Positions 1-12,038 of a stretch of 64,000 bases of DNA are shown here, one piece after another. Under the pieces are notes generated by a model. That model had not been told where the DNA came from. It did not search any database and was given only the letters and a program-made list of their open reading frames with translations. Positions within the stretch are counted from its first letter, which is position 1; every line of letters begins with the position of its first letter. Made by a program: the position numbers and the translations under genes. The stretch is taken from positions 127,356,001-127,420,000 of the forward strand of contig JAZHRO010000036.1 of the NCBI GenBank assembly GCA_037157565.1, written 5' to 3'. Origin of the DNA: Thalassia testudinum (lineage: Eukaryota; Streptophyta; Magnoliopsida; Alismatales; Hydrocharitaceae).

Positions 1-1061
1 GCACATTTTTATTCATGAGGCATTATTTAGGATTGAGGGTGTTGAAGAGGATATTGGGTGGCTTATTTGGTGGAAGTGCCTACTCTCGGCATCAGGAACG
101 GAATGGATGGATAACATATTTTTGACCTTGATATTAATACCCTCTTTTAGCCGAGGATTCCATAAAGGATGGTCGTAACCATCCACCTTGATCCTAGTTT
201 TATTAGAACTCACTCTCTACGTATTTGCCTTATTTGGTGGCTCTCCAAAAATTCACACAAAGAATTTATATGCAGGAATCAAGAGCAAAAACTATGCCTA
301 ACTCCGAGTATCATTATCCAATTACCCAAAAGCTAAGATTCCTCATACTAGCCTTAGAGAGCTAATAGACTCACTACTCTTACCTCACAATTGTTCGGTG
401 GATCTACTATAAGATAGTTTACCTGACTCCCTAATTACTGTCCAAGGGTTCAGGAGAAGAAGCATTGCTTTTTCTCTACAAACTAAAGATGTCTATTGGT
501 CTTTATAGGGAATCCATTGCAAATTCTATGTGTAAGTATGAAATTGTACTGGATTTTAAATTGAAGAATCAACTCAAGAATAGATCCCTAATAAAACATT
601 CTTGATAAAAATTCTTAATGCATGATTTTTTTTTCTGACATAAGGCATGTAATGTCCACCCCTCCATGCCTATTCATTACTATGCCTTCACTGAAATGTA
701 TGTAGAAAAAAAATAAACTGTAATAAGCAAGAGGAGGGGATATCACTTGACTGAACTTGTTAATCCAGGTTAGCTTAGATAGAAAAATACCTATACAGAA
801 TACTGGGTTGCCTCTCAGCCAGCGCTAAGTTTAACGTCAATTGCTGGACCTAAACCCAAAAGGAATATGCATTTCAATATTGTGGGTCAAGAGAAGGAGT
901 AATAATTGTTACTGAGAGAGTCAAGATTAGTATGAAGATATGATCATGTGGTCCAAGAATTAGTGATCCATAAATGCGGACTAACTGATGATGTAGCCCA
1001 ACTTCGAAGAATTTTTCTGATTCAAAATAAAATAGGGTCAGATAGATGAAATTCATGATGT
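1..1061 (-). other. 3' end of element C (post-protease tail and 3' noncoding)
   Basis: The stretch holds no gene. Around 650-680 there is a pyrimidine block with 'ccatgcctat', and around 800-850 a block 'gggttgcctctcagccagcg' that matches the sequence just downstream of pol in A (about 14795-14840) and B (about 3865-3905). That places this stretch at the 3' side of an Athila-type element. A short open frame at 874-1056 begins next to the B insertion site and may be the frameshifted C-terminus of C's acidic protein. The 3' LTR is not in the window. Confidence 0.6.
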
Positions 1062-1066
1062 AGAGC
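1062..1066. repeat. Target-site duplication of element B (left copy)
   Basis: The 5-mer agagc immediately precedes the TG end of B's left LTR. It is repeated immediately after the CA end of the right LTR at 25626-25630. Confidence 0.9.
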
Positions 1067-1594
1067 TGACGTGCGAAAGATGTGTTTGTTTAAAAGGATC
1101 GTTATAATTCATGCTCGTAACATCGGTTTTAAAAGAAGAAATGGACGTGAGTCTGAGTGTTGATCACAGGGAGGCGTAAAAATCAGATTTTCTTTGTCAC
1201 TTAATGTCACGGAGATAACGAGTTTTTGCTTGCGAGAAGACATGGTGGAAAAACTAGTGAGAGAGAGAAGGGGAGAGAGAGAGAGTAGGGTTAGAGTCTT
1301 TTAAATCATAGCAATTACCTGAAGCAAGATGGAGAACAACATCAACACTATATTAAGCATACAAATCGAGTTTTACAAATACAACGGTAGCTAAATGATT
1401 GAATAAAAAGGAAGTAAAGCTAGATTAAAGGGAAAGAAAGAGAGAGGAGACGACGAGGCAGCCACAGCGGTGGAAGGAGGCTCCGTCGGTGGCTCGTCGA
1501 CTCCGTTGACTACAAGAGAGGCTAAAGGGTGGCTAGGAGGGTGTTACAACACTTGCAAGGTGAATTCAATGCTTTACATGGATGATTGGGAGGG

Positions 1595-1602
1595 GTTTAT
1601 AT
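1595..1602 (-). promoter_or_regulatory. LTR TATA box, element B 3' LTR
   Basis: The minus strand reads ATATAAAC, in the position held by TTTAAAC in A's LTRs and TATAAAAGG in D's LTR. It probably marks the U3/R transition for Pol II. It is absent from B's own 5' LTR because of a deletion. Confidence 0.55.
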
Positions 1603-1953
1603 CGGAAGAAGAGGTTTCTATTTTAAGTATGGGCTTTAGCAACGTCTGGGACATCGCTAAACCCATGCTAAAAGCGTCGGTGAAGCCTCCTTCCCAACAG
1701 TCTCACGCACGCGCCCGCGCTTCTTCATGCGCAATCTGTGCGCGCATGCTGTGGGCTGTCCGATCTCAAATCGGACGATTGAGATTGCTCGTGGGCATGC
1801 GCTTGGATCGCGCTTGCTGTGCACGCGCCTTGCACGTCATCGTGGGCGTCTGCCTCGGATGCGTGGGATTGCGCCGCGTCGCCTACTGCCAGCCGGTTGA
1901 TCGCACATCGACAGCCAAAATTGCGCGCGCCAATCCCGCCTTGAATTTGCGCT

Positions 1954-2024
1954 GTGGAGGGCGATTCGAACCTGTGACCCACTATGTGGGGGCGAGGCAC
2001 TTTCCACTGCGCTACGCTCGTAGC
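1954..2024 (-). other. tRNA-like sequence in U3 of B's LTR
   Basis: On the minus strand an A-box-like TAGCGCAGTGG is followed 43 nt later by the B-box-like GGTTCGAATCG. D-stem GCGC/GTGC pairs 4 of 4 (one wobble). Anticodon stem TCGCC/AGTGG pairs 4 of 5 around a 7-nt loop with CAC at the anticodon position. The T-stem is degenerate and there is no acceptor stem. A TTTT run follows about 35 nt downstream (plus-strand aaaa at 1917-1920). This may be a tRNA-derived insert kept in the LTR, or a TFIIIC site; there is no sequence evidence of a mature tRNA. Confidence 0.65.
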
Positions 2025-3124
2025 TGTGTCGCGGAGATGCGGAGGTGGAGTGGTGCAGGCGACCATTGGATGAAGATCCAATGGTCGTGAGCTGCTGTGG
2101 CCGTGAGGTGCTGAGGCTGTGGGGCGCGAGGAGAGCGCCTCTCAGCTGTCCGATCAAAGATCGGATGACTTAGATTCATCCTGCGGTGGAAGTGCTGGTG
2201 CTGCGCTGTGGTTGAGGAGCGCAGGGATGCTGACATGTGGTGGCTTCATGACCGTTGATCATTAGATCAACGGTCATAACTTCTTAGGCCAATTGTGGGC
2301 GCTCCAGATGTCGGATTTAGTTGATTTCGAGTTCGTTGGACTCCGTTCATCACTCTGGATCCATCCATGCGGTCTGATCGCTCATCTGAGGCCTGTTTTG
2401 ACATGTACTTGTACTCATGGCCGTTGATAATGTAGTATAAGCAGTCTTGTTACGCAATGCATGCGATGCTCCTATTCCTATTTATGATGCATCCTCTGTA
2501 TATTTCACCTTTAAGACCCTCCCCTTTTGGCAGAGTTAGCATTGTACATTATAGTGTTATCATACCCCCATTCTTACACCTTGCTAGTCCCTAGCAAGGT
2601 TTATTCTAGCCATTATTTCCAGTCAGAATTCAAGAAGTAATTACTTGGACATTTCGTCACTTGTCAATAGGAGGAAATATACTAAGATCCTGATCTACAG
2701 AGACTAAGCAGCGCCCAGGTGTCTGCCAAAATATGAATCACCTGAATCCTTGCTTTAAGCATGTATATATATTTTTTTTTCTTCTTTTCTTATTTTTAGA
2801 TTTTTGGAGTTAAGAGTGTGTTGGTAACTTTTTACGACTACCCAACCCACCCAAAACTCGAAAAAAACTCTAAGTGCTAAGCATCTTGGTGTGAAGATCG
2901 TGATAGACTCACTTAATGGTAATTTAGACAGACTTCGAGTTTCTACGCCCCTAGGTGACTGGAAAAGGAAGTGTTTTGCCTGAAGGTGTATTTGTTCGAT
3001 CGGTAGCTTTCTCCCTACGTTTGTTTTACTTGGGGTCAACACAAGAATTTTTCCAGTGTATATCTCCCCGGCTTGCTCTACTTCCCTGCTTCTTATGTGT
3101 TTTGGTTCTTTTTGTGCATTTAAT

Positions 3125-3367
3125 GAGCTAGGTTCTGGACAATTGACCAATGGGCTATTACCCACGATCACTTGCCAACCATACTCGTGTGGTGAAGTGT
3201 GGTTTATTTTGTTCTCTTTTTTCTTCTTTTTTTTTATTATTTTTATTTGGTAGGTGGCTTCCCTGATCTCAAATTTACTTAGAGGTAATAAAAAGAAGGT
3301 GGCCCCGTGGCTGGGCTCTAGACAACCTGCCAATGGGCTAATACCCACGACAACTTGCCAGCCATAC
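3125..3367 (-). repeat. Twin 60-bp motif of the Athila 3' region (copy in B)
   Basis: Two related copies at 3125-3184 and 3308-3367 share 'ccaatgggct' and 'acttgcca'. They are separated by a T-rich tract and 'tggcttccc'. The same arrangement occurs in A (14030-14284) and D (60751-61028). Confidence 0.75.
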
Positions 3368-3483
3368 TACCCTAGAAAGTTCATTAGCTACCCAATTTCT
3401 GTCAGAATCTTCGAGGAGTGAGTCTGTGCAAAAAATGTGTGTAGATGCTTAGACTAAAAGCCCTTCTGAGTTAGAGGGTGAGT

Positions 3484-3504
3484 TGATAAGTCATATACTT
3501 ATCA
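3484..3504. repeat. Conserved 8-bp hairpin in element B 3' region
   Basis: Arms TGATAAGT and ACTTATCA are separated by 5 bases. The hairpin is conserved in A (14400-14420) and D (61150-61170). Confidence 0.75.
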
Positions 3505-3927
3505 CCTTATTTAGTTGGTGGATTAGAATAGATTAAGGTTGCAAGGATTTGAAGCTAAATCCATATTTAACGGACACCAGGGCTGATTAAGCCTGAAGGC
3601 TGAAAAGTCTAAGTGTTCAGGTTCTTTCTGTATTATTTCCCACTATTGACAAATTTCTAATGCCTAGGTTTTTCTTCCTAAATTCATTTTTTATTTATTT
3701 TATTTTATTTTATTCTATTCAAACTAATTAAATGAACTCAGAATTATGCAATTTACCACCCCCCATGCTTAAGTTGGACAATGTCCTCATTAACAAATAC
3801 ATAGATGCACAAGGGTCAAAAAAAAGATATTACCTGAGTGAAGTAAAATACCAAATCAGTCTGAATCCTCTGGGTTGCCTCCTAAGAAGCGCTGAGTTTA
3901 ATGCCTCTAGCTGGACGGTGCTCCGTG

Positions 3928-4624
3928 TCATCCTTCAATGAGGGTGACAACCTCCTTCGGGGGAACCTGGGTGAGGAAGTGTTTCAATCTCTGGCCATTG
4001 ACTGTGAAAGTGTGCCCAGTATTCGGATCAACAATTTTAACCGCCCCATTGGAGTAGGGCTTGACTACCCTAAATGGTCCTGTCCACTTGGACCTGAGCT
4101 TCCCTGGAAAGAGTTTCAAACGGGCATCAAAAAGCCAAACTTGCTGATTAGGCTCGAAGGTTTTTCTATGGATGAGTCGGTCGTGGACGGCTTTCATTTT
4201 CTCCTTGTATAGCCGACTATTCTCAAAAGCATCCCGACGAATCTCCTCGAGCTCGGAGAGTTGGAGTGTCCTCTGCGCACCGGCTGACTGGGGATCCATG
4301 TTACACTGATTGACGGCCCAGTAAGCCCGGTGTTATAACTTGACAAGAAGGTGGTAAGCTTTGCCAAAGACCAAGCAATAAGGTGACATGCCGATTGGGG
4401 TCTTGAAAGCGGTCCGGTATGCCCACAGGGCATCATCCAGTTGTGCGGACCAATCCTTCCTGTCAGGTCTCACAGTCTTCTGTAGAATATTCTTGATCTG
4501 CCTGTTTGAGACCTCGGTCTGCCCATTTGTTTGCGGATGATACGGGGTAGCAATGCGGTGGTTAACCCTGTATTTTCTGAGTAGGGCACGGAATTGGGTG
4601 TGGATAAAATGACTTCCACCATCA
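3928..4624 (-). pseudogene. Integrase C-terminal half of element B
   Basis: The minus-strand translation contains the second catalytic-Asp context DGGSHFIH, the [15 protein letters not shown] segment with the catalytic Glu, and the GPY/F-type motif KWTGPFRV. It ends ...PPKEVVTLIEG at 3928, the same terminus as A's integrase. It is separated from the N-terminal half by solo LTR E1 and has a frameshift near 4300. It encodes part of the retrotransposon integrase that joins cDNA to host DNA and is non-functional here. No chromodomain follows. Confidence 0.9.
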
Positions 4625-4629
4625 TTGAT
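4625..4629. repeat. Target-site duplication of E1 (left copy)
   Basis: ttgat directly precedes TGTTAAGACC and recurs at 7451-7455 directly after GTCGTAACA. Removing E1 and one copy restores the integrase reading seen in A. Confidence 0.9.
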
Positions 4630-4655
4630 TGTTAAGACCCACGACATCAAACGTC

Positions 4656-5600
4656 TTTTAAGACGTTTGGGAGTAAGTCTAAACGTCTGGTAAGATGTCT
4701 GGACGCCTTCCCAGACATTTGGAATTTAATTTTTGCGGTGTACGATTGCGGGTCTGCGTGCATGCGATCACAGACTGAACCCGCTGCCCTCTTTTCTTCT
4801 CTCTTCCCTCCCCGTCCTGCAAACACCTTCCCCCACCCCGCCATGCCTTCAAATACTCTCTTCCTCCCTTCCCTCTCCCTCACCACCACTCCACCGTCTC
4901 CTCCTTCTTCTTCCAGTTAGCTTGAGAGTGAGAGAGCGATGGCAGCAGCTGCTGCCAGGTGCGCGCGGGGAGGAGGAGGTGCAGCGAGAGGGAGAAGAGG
5001 TAGAGTGCGTGAGGAAGAGAGAGCGAGCTCGCCGGAGCAGCCAGGGCCGACCGGTGGGCGCGTAGCGGGAGCGTGGTGCTGGGGAGGTTACCCCGGTGCT
5101 GCTGTAGCTCAGGCATCAGGTGAGCGCGGCGCGGCACGGCCATGCGCGGCAGGCGGAGGGCGAGGAGGTCCTAATTCTAAGAAATTTTCCCAGAATCAGA
5201 TGTCTGGTCCTATGTCCAGAAGACGCGGGAGACGTATGGAGGAAGATCCAGACATTTGAAAGGTACAATATTTCTTTTCTTCTTCCTTTCGCGGGTACGG
5301 CCATGCAGGCCGTTTCGCCGAGGGTTCTACCTCATTGCCGTGTTAAGGATGGTTGCGTACGCGTATAGGTTTCATTCGGGAAGGCGCAAGGGCACGCTCT
5401 CCCACACAGATCGGACGTCTGGGCAAGTCACCAGACGGTGGAGAGCGTCACCAGATGTTTGGAGTAATAGATGGACGTTTGGAACTAGGTCCAGACAGTT
5501 CAGCGAGATCCTGGACGTCTGAATAGAAGCGCAGAAGTAAGGTATGATCTGAACCATCGTTTAAGACATCTGGAAAGTGTTCCAGACGTCTGATTTGGGG
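4656..5600. promoter_or_regulatory. Cluster of CAGACGTCTG-type palindromes in E1
   Basis: Repeated variants of (C)AGACGTCTGG occur roughly every 20-60 bp in two clusters (about 4656-4730 and 5190-5600). Each has an ACGT core or a near derivative. E2 carries the same kind of array. ACGT cores are the recognition core of plant bZIP factors, but binding here is inference only. Confidence 0.5.
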
Positions 5601-5888
5601 CATTATTGTCATTTTTGACCCGTTTAGGGTCCGTTCGAAGTCCGATTTCTGCGTTTGAAATTCCGTTCTTCTCAGAAATTGTTCCGCTACTTGTTTAAAA
5701 TACTTGTATCCTATTCTGAGTGGTTTCTTGTGTTGATCCTTGTGTTAGGATCTCATCCTGTTGCGGCTTTGGGGGTTGCAGAGGCACTCGGACCTGCCGA
5801 TCACACCCCCAGTACTCCCAGTTTTCCAGGTAGAGTGGCTCCCCTTGATTATTTATCAACATTTATGCACTTGTGAGATAAATAATAG

Positions 5889-6069
5889 ATTCTAAGGTAT
5901 GACATGAACCTTAAGACTGGAAAACTAGATTGAATGATAGATCCTAGGGTATGGCATGAATCCTAGGACTGGAAAACTAGATTGAATGATAGATCCTAGG
6001 GTATGGCATGAATCCTAGGACTGAAAAACTAGATTGAATGATAGATCCTAGGATGTGGCATGATTCTTA
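5889..6069. repeat. 52-bp minisatellite in E1
   Basis: 'gactggaaaactagattgaa' restarts at 5915 and 5967, and as a one-base variant at 6019: a 52-bp period with a little over three copies. E2 has a different, 81-bp tandem unit at the corresponding LTR position. Confidence 0.9.
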
Positions 6070-7450
6070 GGAACAGAAACACTGAAATGAATGTCGTGAA
6101 TACATGAATTGCAGTCTTGGAAAAGTAGAAAGAAAAATGATAATTGCCTGTAATTGGATAACAGCTGCTTGCATATGAATGTATATTAATTATTGGAAAC
6201 ACGGGATATATGGGAATAAAATTGAAATGATGAAACATAAAATGGCTTGGTTAGAGAAATATGAGCATGAACCCTACGGGGAATTAGGAGTAGAGCTCCT
6301 GAAAGGTAAATGAAAGGGAATTGGGGAAGTGAGCTGCCCTTGAGTACGGAGTACCAAGGAGAGCGATTGTCCCCTTGTTTAGTGCAGAGCGGAGCTAGCC
6401 ATCCCAGTGACCCGGGGTTAGGTCTGGCCACTTTGTATTGACTTTTGGCCCTCGCGTACACGGTATCGGGGAGAGCTACTAGTGTAGAGAGAGCACTAGC
6501 CACCCTACGGGTCCCGGGGTTCTGCTAGCCGTCCTACACCAACTTGTTAGACCCACTGGGCAAACAGGGTAGTCAGGCGAGGGTGCGCGGACTGTGGAGG
6601 GGCAAGACCCCTGTTTGGTTACTGTGGAGGGGCTAGACCCCTGTTACTAAGAGGGCTCTGCCCTATACTGGTTCCGTGATGTGCTTTGGGGTACACCCGT
6701 TAATGGAAACGACTGACCGCGTGCCAGTGCGGGGTAGCTACCCGTGTGTTTATCGCGCGTGCCGTAGTCACCGTTACGCCTGTCAGTGACCTTGGGGTGG
6801 TTGACTGAGGGTAGGACCACCACGGGGAACTCTCCCGACCAGGAGAGCACCACGTGCTACTTTTACTTTTTGGAAAAGACTGTAATCAAGATCGTTCCCA
6901 CGAGGAACATCCGAGATCAAGAGAAAGATCTGAGGAATAATTCAAAAATGAGTAAATAGAAAATAAAGAAAGAAGTTAAAAATAATAGCTACTTGTCCAC
7001 CTTACTGTTTTTCTTAGCTAGTTGGTTGCTACTCTACTCAGCGTTTCACTGACGTGCCACCTTTGTCACCTTTTTAGGACCAGGTGTTGAGCAGCCAGAG
7101 CCTGCGGCTGCAGAGGGTGCTGGGCCTAGTAGAGCTCAGTAGTTTTACTTGTGTTGTACCTACTGTACCATTTCTTCTATTGTAGTGAGTATTTTCTATT
7201 ACCATTGTACTCTTTTATTGTAAGCATCATGTTTATGTACCTATTTAATTCTCTACTATTGTGGTGGTGTGTACTGTAGTAGTTCTTTTCTTTACTGCTG
7301 TACTTTTGTTATTGTTAGTTACATGCATGATGAATGTGGTTTATTTTACTGCTCTTTTGGTTCCTTTCTCGTTGGACGACTGGGTCTTGGGATCAGTCGA
7401 GTCGGTCCGATTCTCGTGTCTCGTAGGGATTCGGGAATCGGGTCGTAACA

Positions 7451-7455
7451 TTGAT
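7451..7455. repeat. Target-site duplication of E1 (right copy)
   Basis: ttgat, matching 4625-4629. Confidence 0.9.
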
Positions 7456-10400
7456 CATGGCCTTTGGTATTCCAAACCAGGAAAAGATGTTCTGCTTAAC
7501 AAAGTCCATGACAGCCTTATGATCTCATCGGTGAGTGGCGACGGCTTCAATCCATTTAGAGACAGTCTACTGAGACTAAGATGTACTCTAAGTCGTTGGA
7601 TGGTGGGAAGCGGCCCATAAAATTAATACCCCAAACGTCGAAGATTTCAACAATCAAAATGGGCTGAAGGGGCATCATGTCTTTTCTGGTCATGGTCCCC
7701 AGCGTTTGGCAGCGAGAGCAAGTGTTAGCAAAATTGTGTGAATCCTTAAATAAGGAAGGCCAGTAAAATCCAGACTGTAGAACCTTTGCAGCTGTTTTCT
7801 TTCTTGAGAAGTGGCCACCACAATCCTGGTCATGACAAAAAGATAGCACACTCTGAACTTCGTCCTCAAGGATACACCTCCTGATGATCTGGTCGGCACA
7901 GATGCGAAACAGCATGGGATCATCCCAGAAATAGTGCTTGGCCTTGGCCAAGAACTTGTCCTGTTGCTGTCTGTACCAGCTATGCGGGGTCTGACCTACA
8001 ACTAGGTTGTTGACATAGTCAGCATACCAAGGTAGTTTCTTGTCTTGTACAGCTAGAATGTGCTCATCAGGAAAGGTGTCGGATAAAGGTCGGGAGGGCC
8101 CAATGTGGTCTGGGTGGAGTCTGGATAGGTGGTCAGCCACCACATTCTTTGATCCGTCTTTGTCGCGGATTTCCAGGTCAAATTCCTGCAAGAGCAGGAT
8201 CCATCTAATGAGCCTAGGCTTCGCATCCTTTTTAGCCAATAGGTGCCGGATAACTGAATGGTCCATATAGATGATCACATGGGATCCCAGAAGGTAAGAT
8301 CGAAACTTTTCAAGTCTAAAAACTACAGCGAGCAGTTCTTTTTCTGTGACCGTATAATTTCATTGGGCCTCGTCCAACGTCTTGCTCGCGTAGTAGATCA
8401 CCATGGTTTCTTGTCTTGTCTTTGTCCCAGGACGGCGCCTATGGCAAAATTTGATGCATCACACATGATCTCAAAGTCCTGGGACCAATCCGGGGGCTGA
8501 AGTACAGGTGTTGAGGAGACTAAGTCCTGGAGGGTGTGGTAAGCCTGGATGCAATCAGAGGTCATGTGGAATAAGGCGTCACTGGCCAGAAGGTCGGTCA
8601 AGGGTTTCGAAAGCTTGGAGAAGCTTTGATGAACCTTCGATAGAAGCCAACATGTCCAAGGAATGAACGAATCTTCCGGATAGAGTTGGGCGGCGGAAGC
8701 TTGGAAATCAAATCAACTTTAGCTCGATCCACCTCAATGCCCCTATGTGATACGATGTGACCAAGGAAAATTCCTTCTTGAACCATGAAATGGCTCTTTT
8801 CCCAACTTAACACCAAATTACCCTCGATACATCATTTCAGGATTTTCTCCAAGTTGCTCAAACAGTGGTCGAATGAATTCCCAAATACAGAGAAATCATC
8901 CATAAAGACCTCCAGGTATTCACCTACCATTTTTGAAAAGATGGCTAGCATGCAACGCTGAAAGGTAGCGGGTGCGTTGCACAACCCGAACGGCATACGA
9001 CAAAATGCAAACGTGCCGTACGGGCAAGTGAATGTAGTCTTTTGTTGATCTTCAGGAGCAATTAAAACTTGGTTATATCTTAAATATCCATCCAGGAAGC
9101 AAAAATACTTTTGCCTTGCCAATCTTTCAAGAATCTGGTCGATGAATGGCAGGGGGAAATGATGCTTCTTGGTTGCTTCATTGGGTTTCCTGTAATCAAT
9201 ACACACCCGCCATGCGGTGGTGGTGTAGGTGGGGATGGATTCACCACGTTCATTGGTGACAATGGTGAGCCCGGCTTTCTTCGGAACCACTTGAGTGGGG
9301 CTCACCCAGGGTCTATTGGAGATGAGATAGATGATGTCGGCATCAAGCCATTTGATAATTTCCTTCTTAACGACCTCCTGCATATTTGGGTTTAACCATC
9401 TCTGCATCTGATGGAAGGGTTGTGCCCCATCTTCTAGGTAGATCTTGTGGGTACAATAGGTGGGGCTAATTCTTCTTAGATCTGAAATAGTCCAGCCAAT
9501 GGCAGCCTTATGTTCTGATAGGGTTGTTGTCAATCTAAGTTCCTGATCCCTAGTTAGGTTGGCATTGATAATTACGGGGAAAGTCTGGTCAGGTTCCAGG
9601 AAGACATACTTGAGATTATCGGGTTGCAGCTTCAATTCAGGTGTGGGTGGCATAATGTTTGATGGAAAGGGGGAAGGCGGGAGTTGATCAACATCAATTT
9701 CCTCGAATGGTGTTGGTTGATGGTAATCAGCCCTACAGAGGTCCATGGGCATAGATGGTGATGGGTCAGAACAGTTGTTACAGGATTGGTATTCCGAGAC
9801 CGAACTAAGTGTGAAGCATTCCTTGACCAAAGGTTCCATGGGATCGTGTTCTTCGATACAGTCTCAATCAAAAGACTTGGCTGCCTGGAAGATATCCAAC
9901 TGCATTTTCTTGTCTCTGAAGGCGATTTCCATGTATCCCGTGTCACAATTGATGTTTGCCTTAGCCATAGCTAAGAAGGGTCTGCCTAGGATGATGGGTG
10001 TGTTCTGTAAATGTTCAGGGACTTCCATGTTGAGTACCAAAAAGTCGACCGGAAAATAGAAGTCCTTGACCCGCACAATTACGTCCTCGACAACCCCCTT
10101 TGGGGTTTTCACAGATCTATTAGCCAATTGGGTGGTAACAGGTGTGGGTGTCAACTCTTCGAATTCAAATTGGTGGTATAGGGTTGTTGGAATCAGATTG
10201 ATGGAAGCACCTAAGTCTAGGAGCACTTTATCAAATGTCATGTCTCCGATATTGCAGGATATCAGGGTGCTCCTGGGTCAGTTCGCTTGAGCAAAAGGTT
10301 GCTTGATATTACAGAACTAGCTTGATCTGAAAGCACAACCTTCCTAGGTGCTTGAGGTCTTGGCTTACGTTTGGGTGTACAAGCATCCTTTAGGAACTTG

Positions 10401-12033
10401 GCGTAAGCCGGAATGTGATTGATGTCTTCGAGGAGCAGAATATTAATCTGAACCTGCTTAAAGATCTCCAAAAGCTCCTTAATTTCCACAACACTTTTCT
10501 TCTTCTTGATTGTCTCCAAGACCTCGGGATATGGTATCTAAATATGGAAAGGATCTATTTCTGGGTTTTTGGGTTTTTCCTGTGCCTCTTCTGAGTCAAG
10601 TGTTTTAGAAGGTGAAGTCTCGGGAAGAGTCAGCCATTTAGGGTCCTGGGTTTTGGTGCCGCTTCTCAAGGTTACTGCATTTGCAGAGGCATTAGGACCA
10701 TGGGTTGATCCTTGAGAAGATGAGGACGAAGAAGCACCAAACCTAGGGGGTGTTTGTGGGGCTGGCTAGACCATGTGAGTCTGCCCGGGATTGCCTTGGA
10801 ACCCTTGCGAATTGGGGCCTTTGTTAATCATGTTTTGCAATTTCAATTGTGGCTGGGAAGGCAGGGATCCTTGTTGTTTACAGTCCAATAGCTGGCTTAA
10901 TTGTCCCTTTACTAAAGTCATTTCCTCCTGATGTTTTTGATTCATTTCACCCATCATCTTTATCAAGGTGTCCATTTGGTTTTGTGGGGGAGGGGCTGCC
11001 CTATTCGGATTATATGGGGGTCTAACTGGTGGTCCTTGCTGATAGGGGGCAAGTTTGGTTGTTGGTTTGGCCTGGGCTGGTTCTGGAATTGAGGCGGTTT
11101 CTAGTTTGTCCAAGCAAAGTTTGGGTGATTACGCCAGCCGGTGTTGTAAGTGTTGGAGAAGGGGTCAGGTTTGGAATAGCCTTGGATAGCCTGTACATCT
11201 TCAAGGATAGTAGATGTCGAGGGGGAGGGAAGAGAGTAATCAAGGGTTGAGGGAGCAAAGGTCCCTCCCTGGAACGTGGTCAGGGGTTGTTCCAGGTTCA
11301 TTTGGCTTAGATATTGGACCAGATCAACATTGTGAGCTCCCTTTGCTGGGGAAAAGGTCTGTAACAGGTTCCTGGTCTGGTTCAGTAGCTCATCTATCTT
11401 TCGATCCACCAATTCCACTTGATCCAATTTCTTAGCAATAACACCATGTCAACCATTCCAGAATTTGTTTGTACCTCATAAATCCCATCACAGGGTTGAC
11501 TGGATCGGCTAAACTCGGTCATAGAGGCATTGTTGAGCAAATTTTCGCTCATAGACTCAAAGAGCTCAAACACGCTGTCCTCGTCTTTGTTTAGGAAGTT
11601 CCCCCCACATGAGGCATTGACGAAGTTTCGTAGGTTGCTGTCCAGACGGTGGTAGAAGATCTGGGCCAATTGCCACCTTGGTACTTCATGGTGTGGGCAT
11701 TTTTTTAATAGTTCATTAAATCTTTCCCATGCCTAATGGAACTGTTCCCCGCCTTGGAGTGTAAAGGTAGTAATGGCTCTTCTGAGGGCATTGGTTTTTC
11801 CTATGAGGAAAAATTTCTTTAAGAATGCATGCCTCAGTTCTTCCCAGGTGATGATGGGTCTACCTAGGGTTCTAAGCCAGCGAGATGCTTTGTCTCTCAG
11901 CGAGAAAGGGAACATCTTAATCAAAACAATGTCAAGCCAGTGAGATGCTTTGACAGCGATTCGGTCAAGATCCTCTAGGTGCTGGAAGGGATCTTCATTT
12001 GAGCTTCCATGCACGTGGCTCTAAATTAGACTT
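7456..12033 (-). pseudogene. gag-protease-RT-RNase H-integrase N-terminus of element B
   Basis: Read from high to low coordinates: the gag core with [18 protein letters not shown] (about 11730-12014); the gag C-terminal linker, Gln/Pro-rich without a CCHC knuckle; protease with LLDLGAS and ILGRPFL (9864-10241); RT with FLDGYLRYNQ and the active-site FMDD (8832-9839); RNase H with CDASNFAIG and MDHSVIRHL (7556-8601); and the integrase zinc region and start of the core (about 7500-7950), up to E1. It aligns closely with A's intact frame but has a stop near 8830, frameshifts near 8630, 8400 and 8290, and further breaks in gag. It cannot make a polyprotein. Confidence 0.92.
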
Positions 12034-12038
12034 AGGAC
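12034..12038. repeat. Target-site duplication of element A (left copy)
   Basis: aggac, repeated at 23055-23059. Removing A and one copy rejoins B's gag in frame through ELKPNV. Confidence 0.95.

Larger units (their letters stand above)
1067..2562 (-). repeat. 3' LTR of element B
   Basis: The LTR begins TGACGTGCG and ends GTGTTATCA on the plus strand, and is bounded by a TSD on the left. It is 1496 bp, against 1027 bp for the partner LTR at 24599-25625, which has two internal deletions. It contains a TATA box (1595-1602), a tRNA-like unit (1954-2024) and three inverted repeats (2061-2086, 2148-2166, 2249-2276). Confidence 0.93.
2563..3927 (-). other. 3' noncoding region of element B
   Basis: The polypurine tract lies next to the LTR (the plus strand reads taccccca at 2563). 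The region then contains a twin motif, a T-rich tract and a hairpin conserved with A and D. There is no env-like reading frame: the open frames here lack a signal peptide or transmembrane pattern and are not shared between copies. Confidence 0.75.
4630..7450 (+). mobile_element. E1, 2.8-kb solo LTR inserted in B's integrase
   Basis: Starts TGTTAAGACCC and ends GGGTCGTAACA (terminal TGTTA/TAACA) and is bounded by the 5-bp TSD ttgat. Length and content match E2 (51055-53779), which has its own TSD and similar termini, so both are single LTRs with no internal region, formed by LTR-LTR recombination. The termini and length are typical of Del/Tekay chromovirus LTRs (family knowledge; not proved here). 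The plus orientation is inferred from a TATA-like box in E2. It contains a dense field of ACGTCTGG-type palindromes and a 52-bp minisatellite. No protein gene is credible inside it. Confidence 0.85.
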
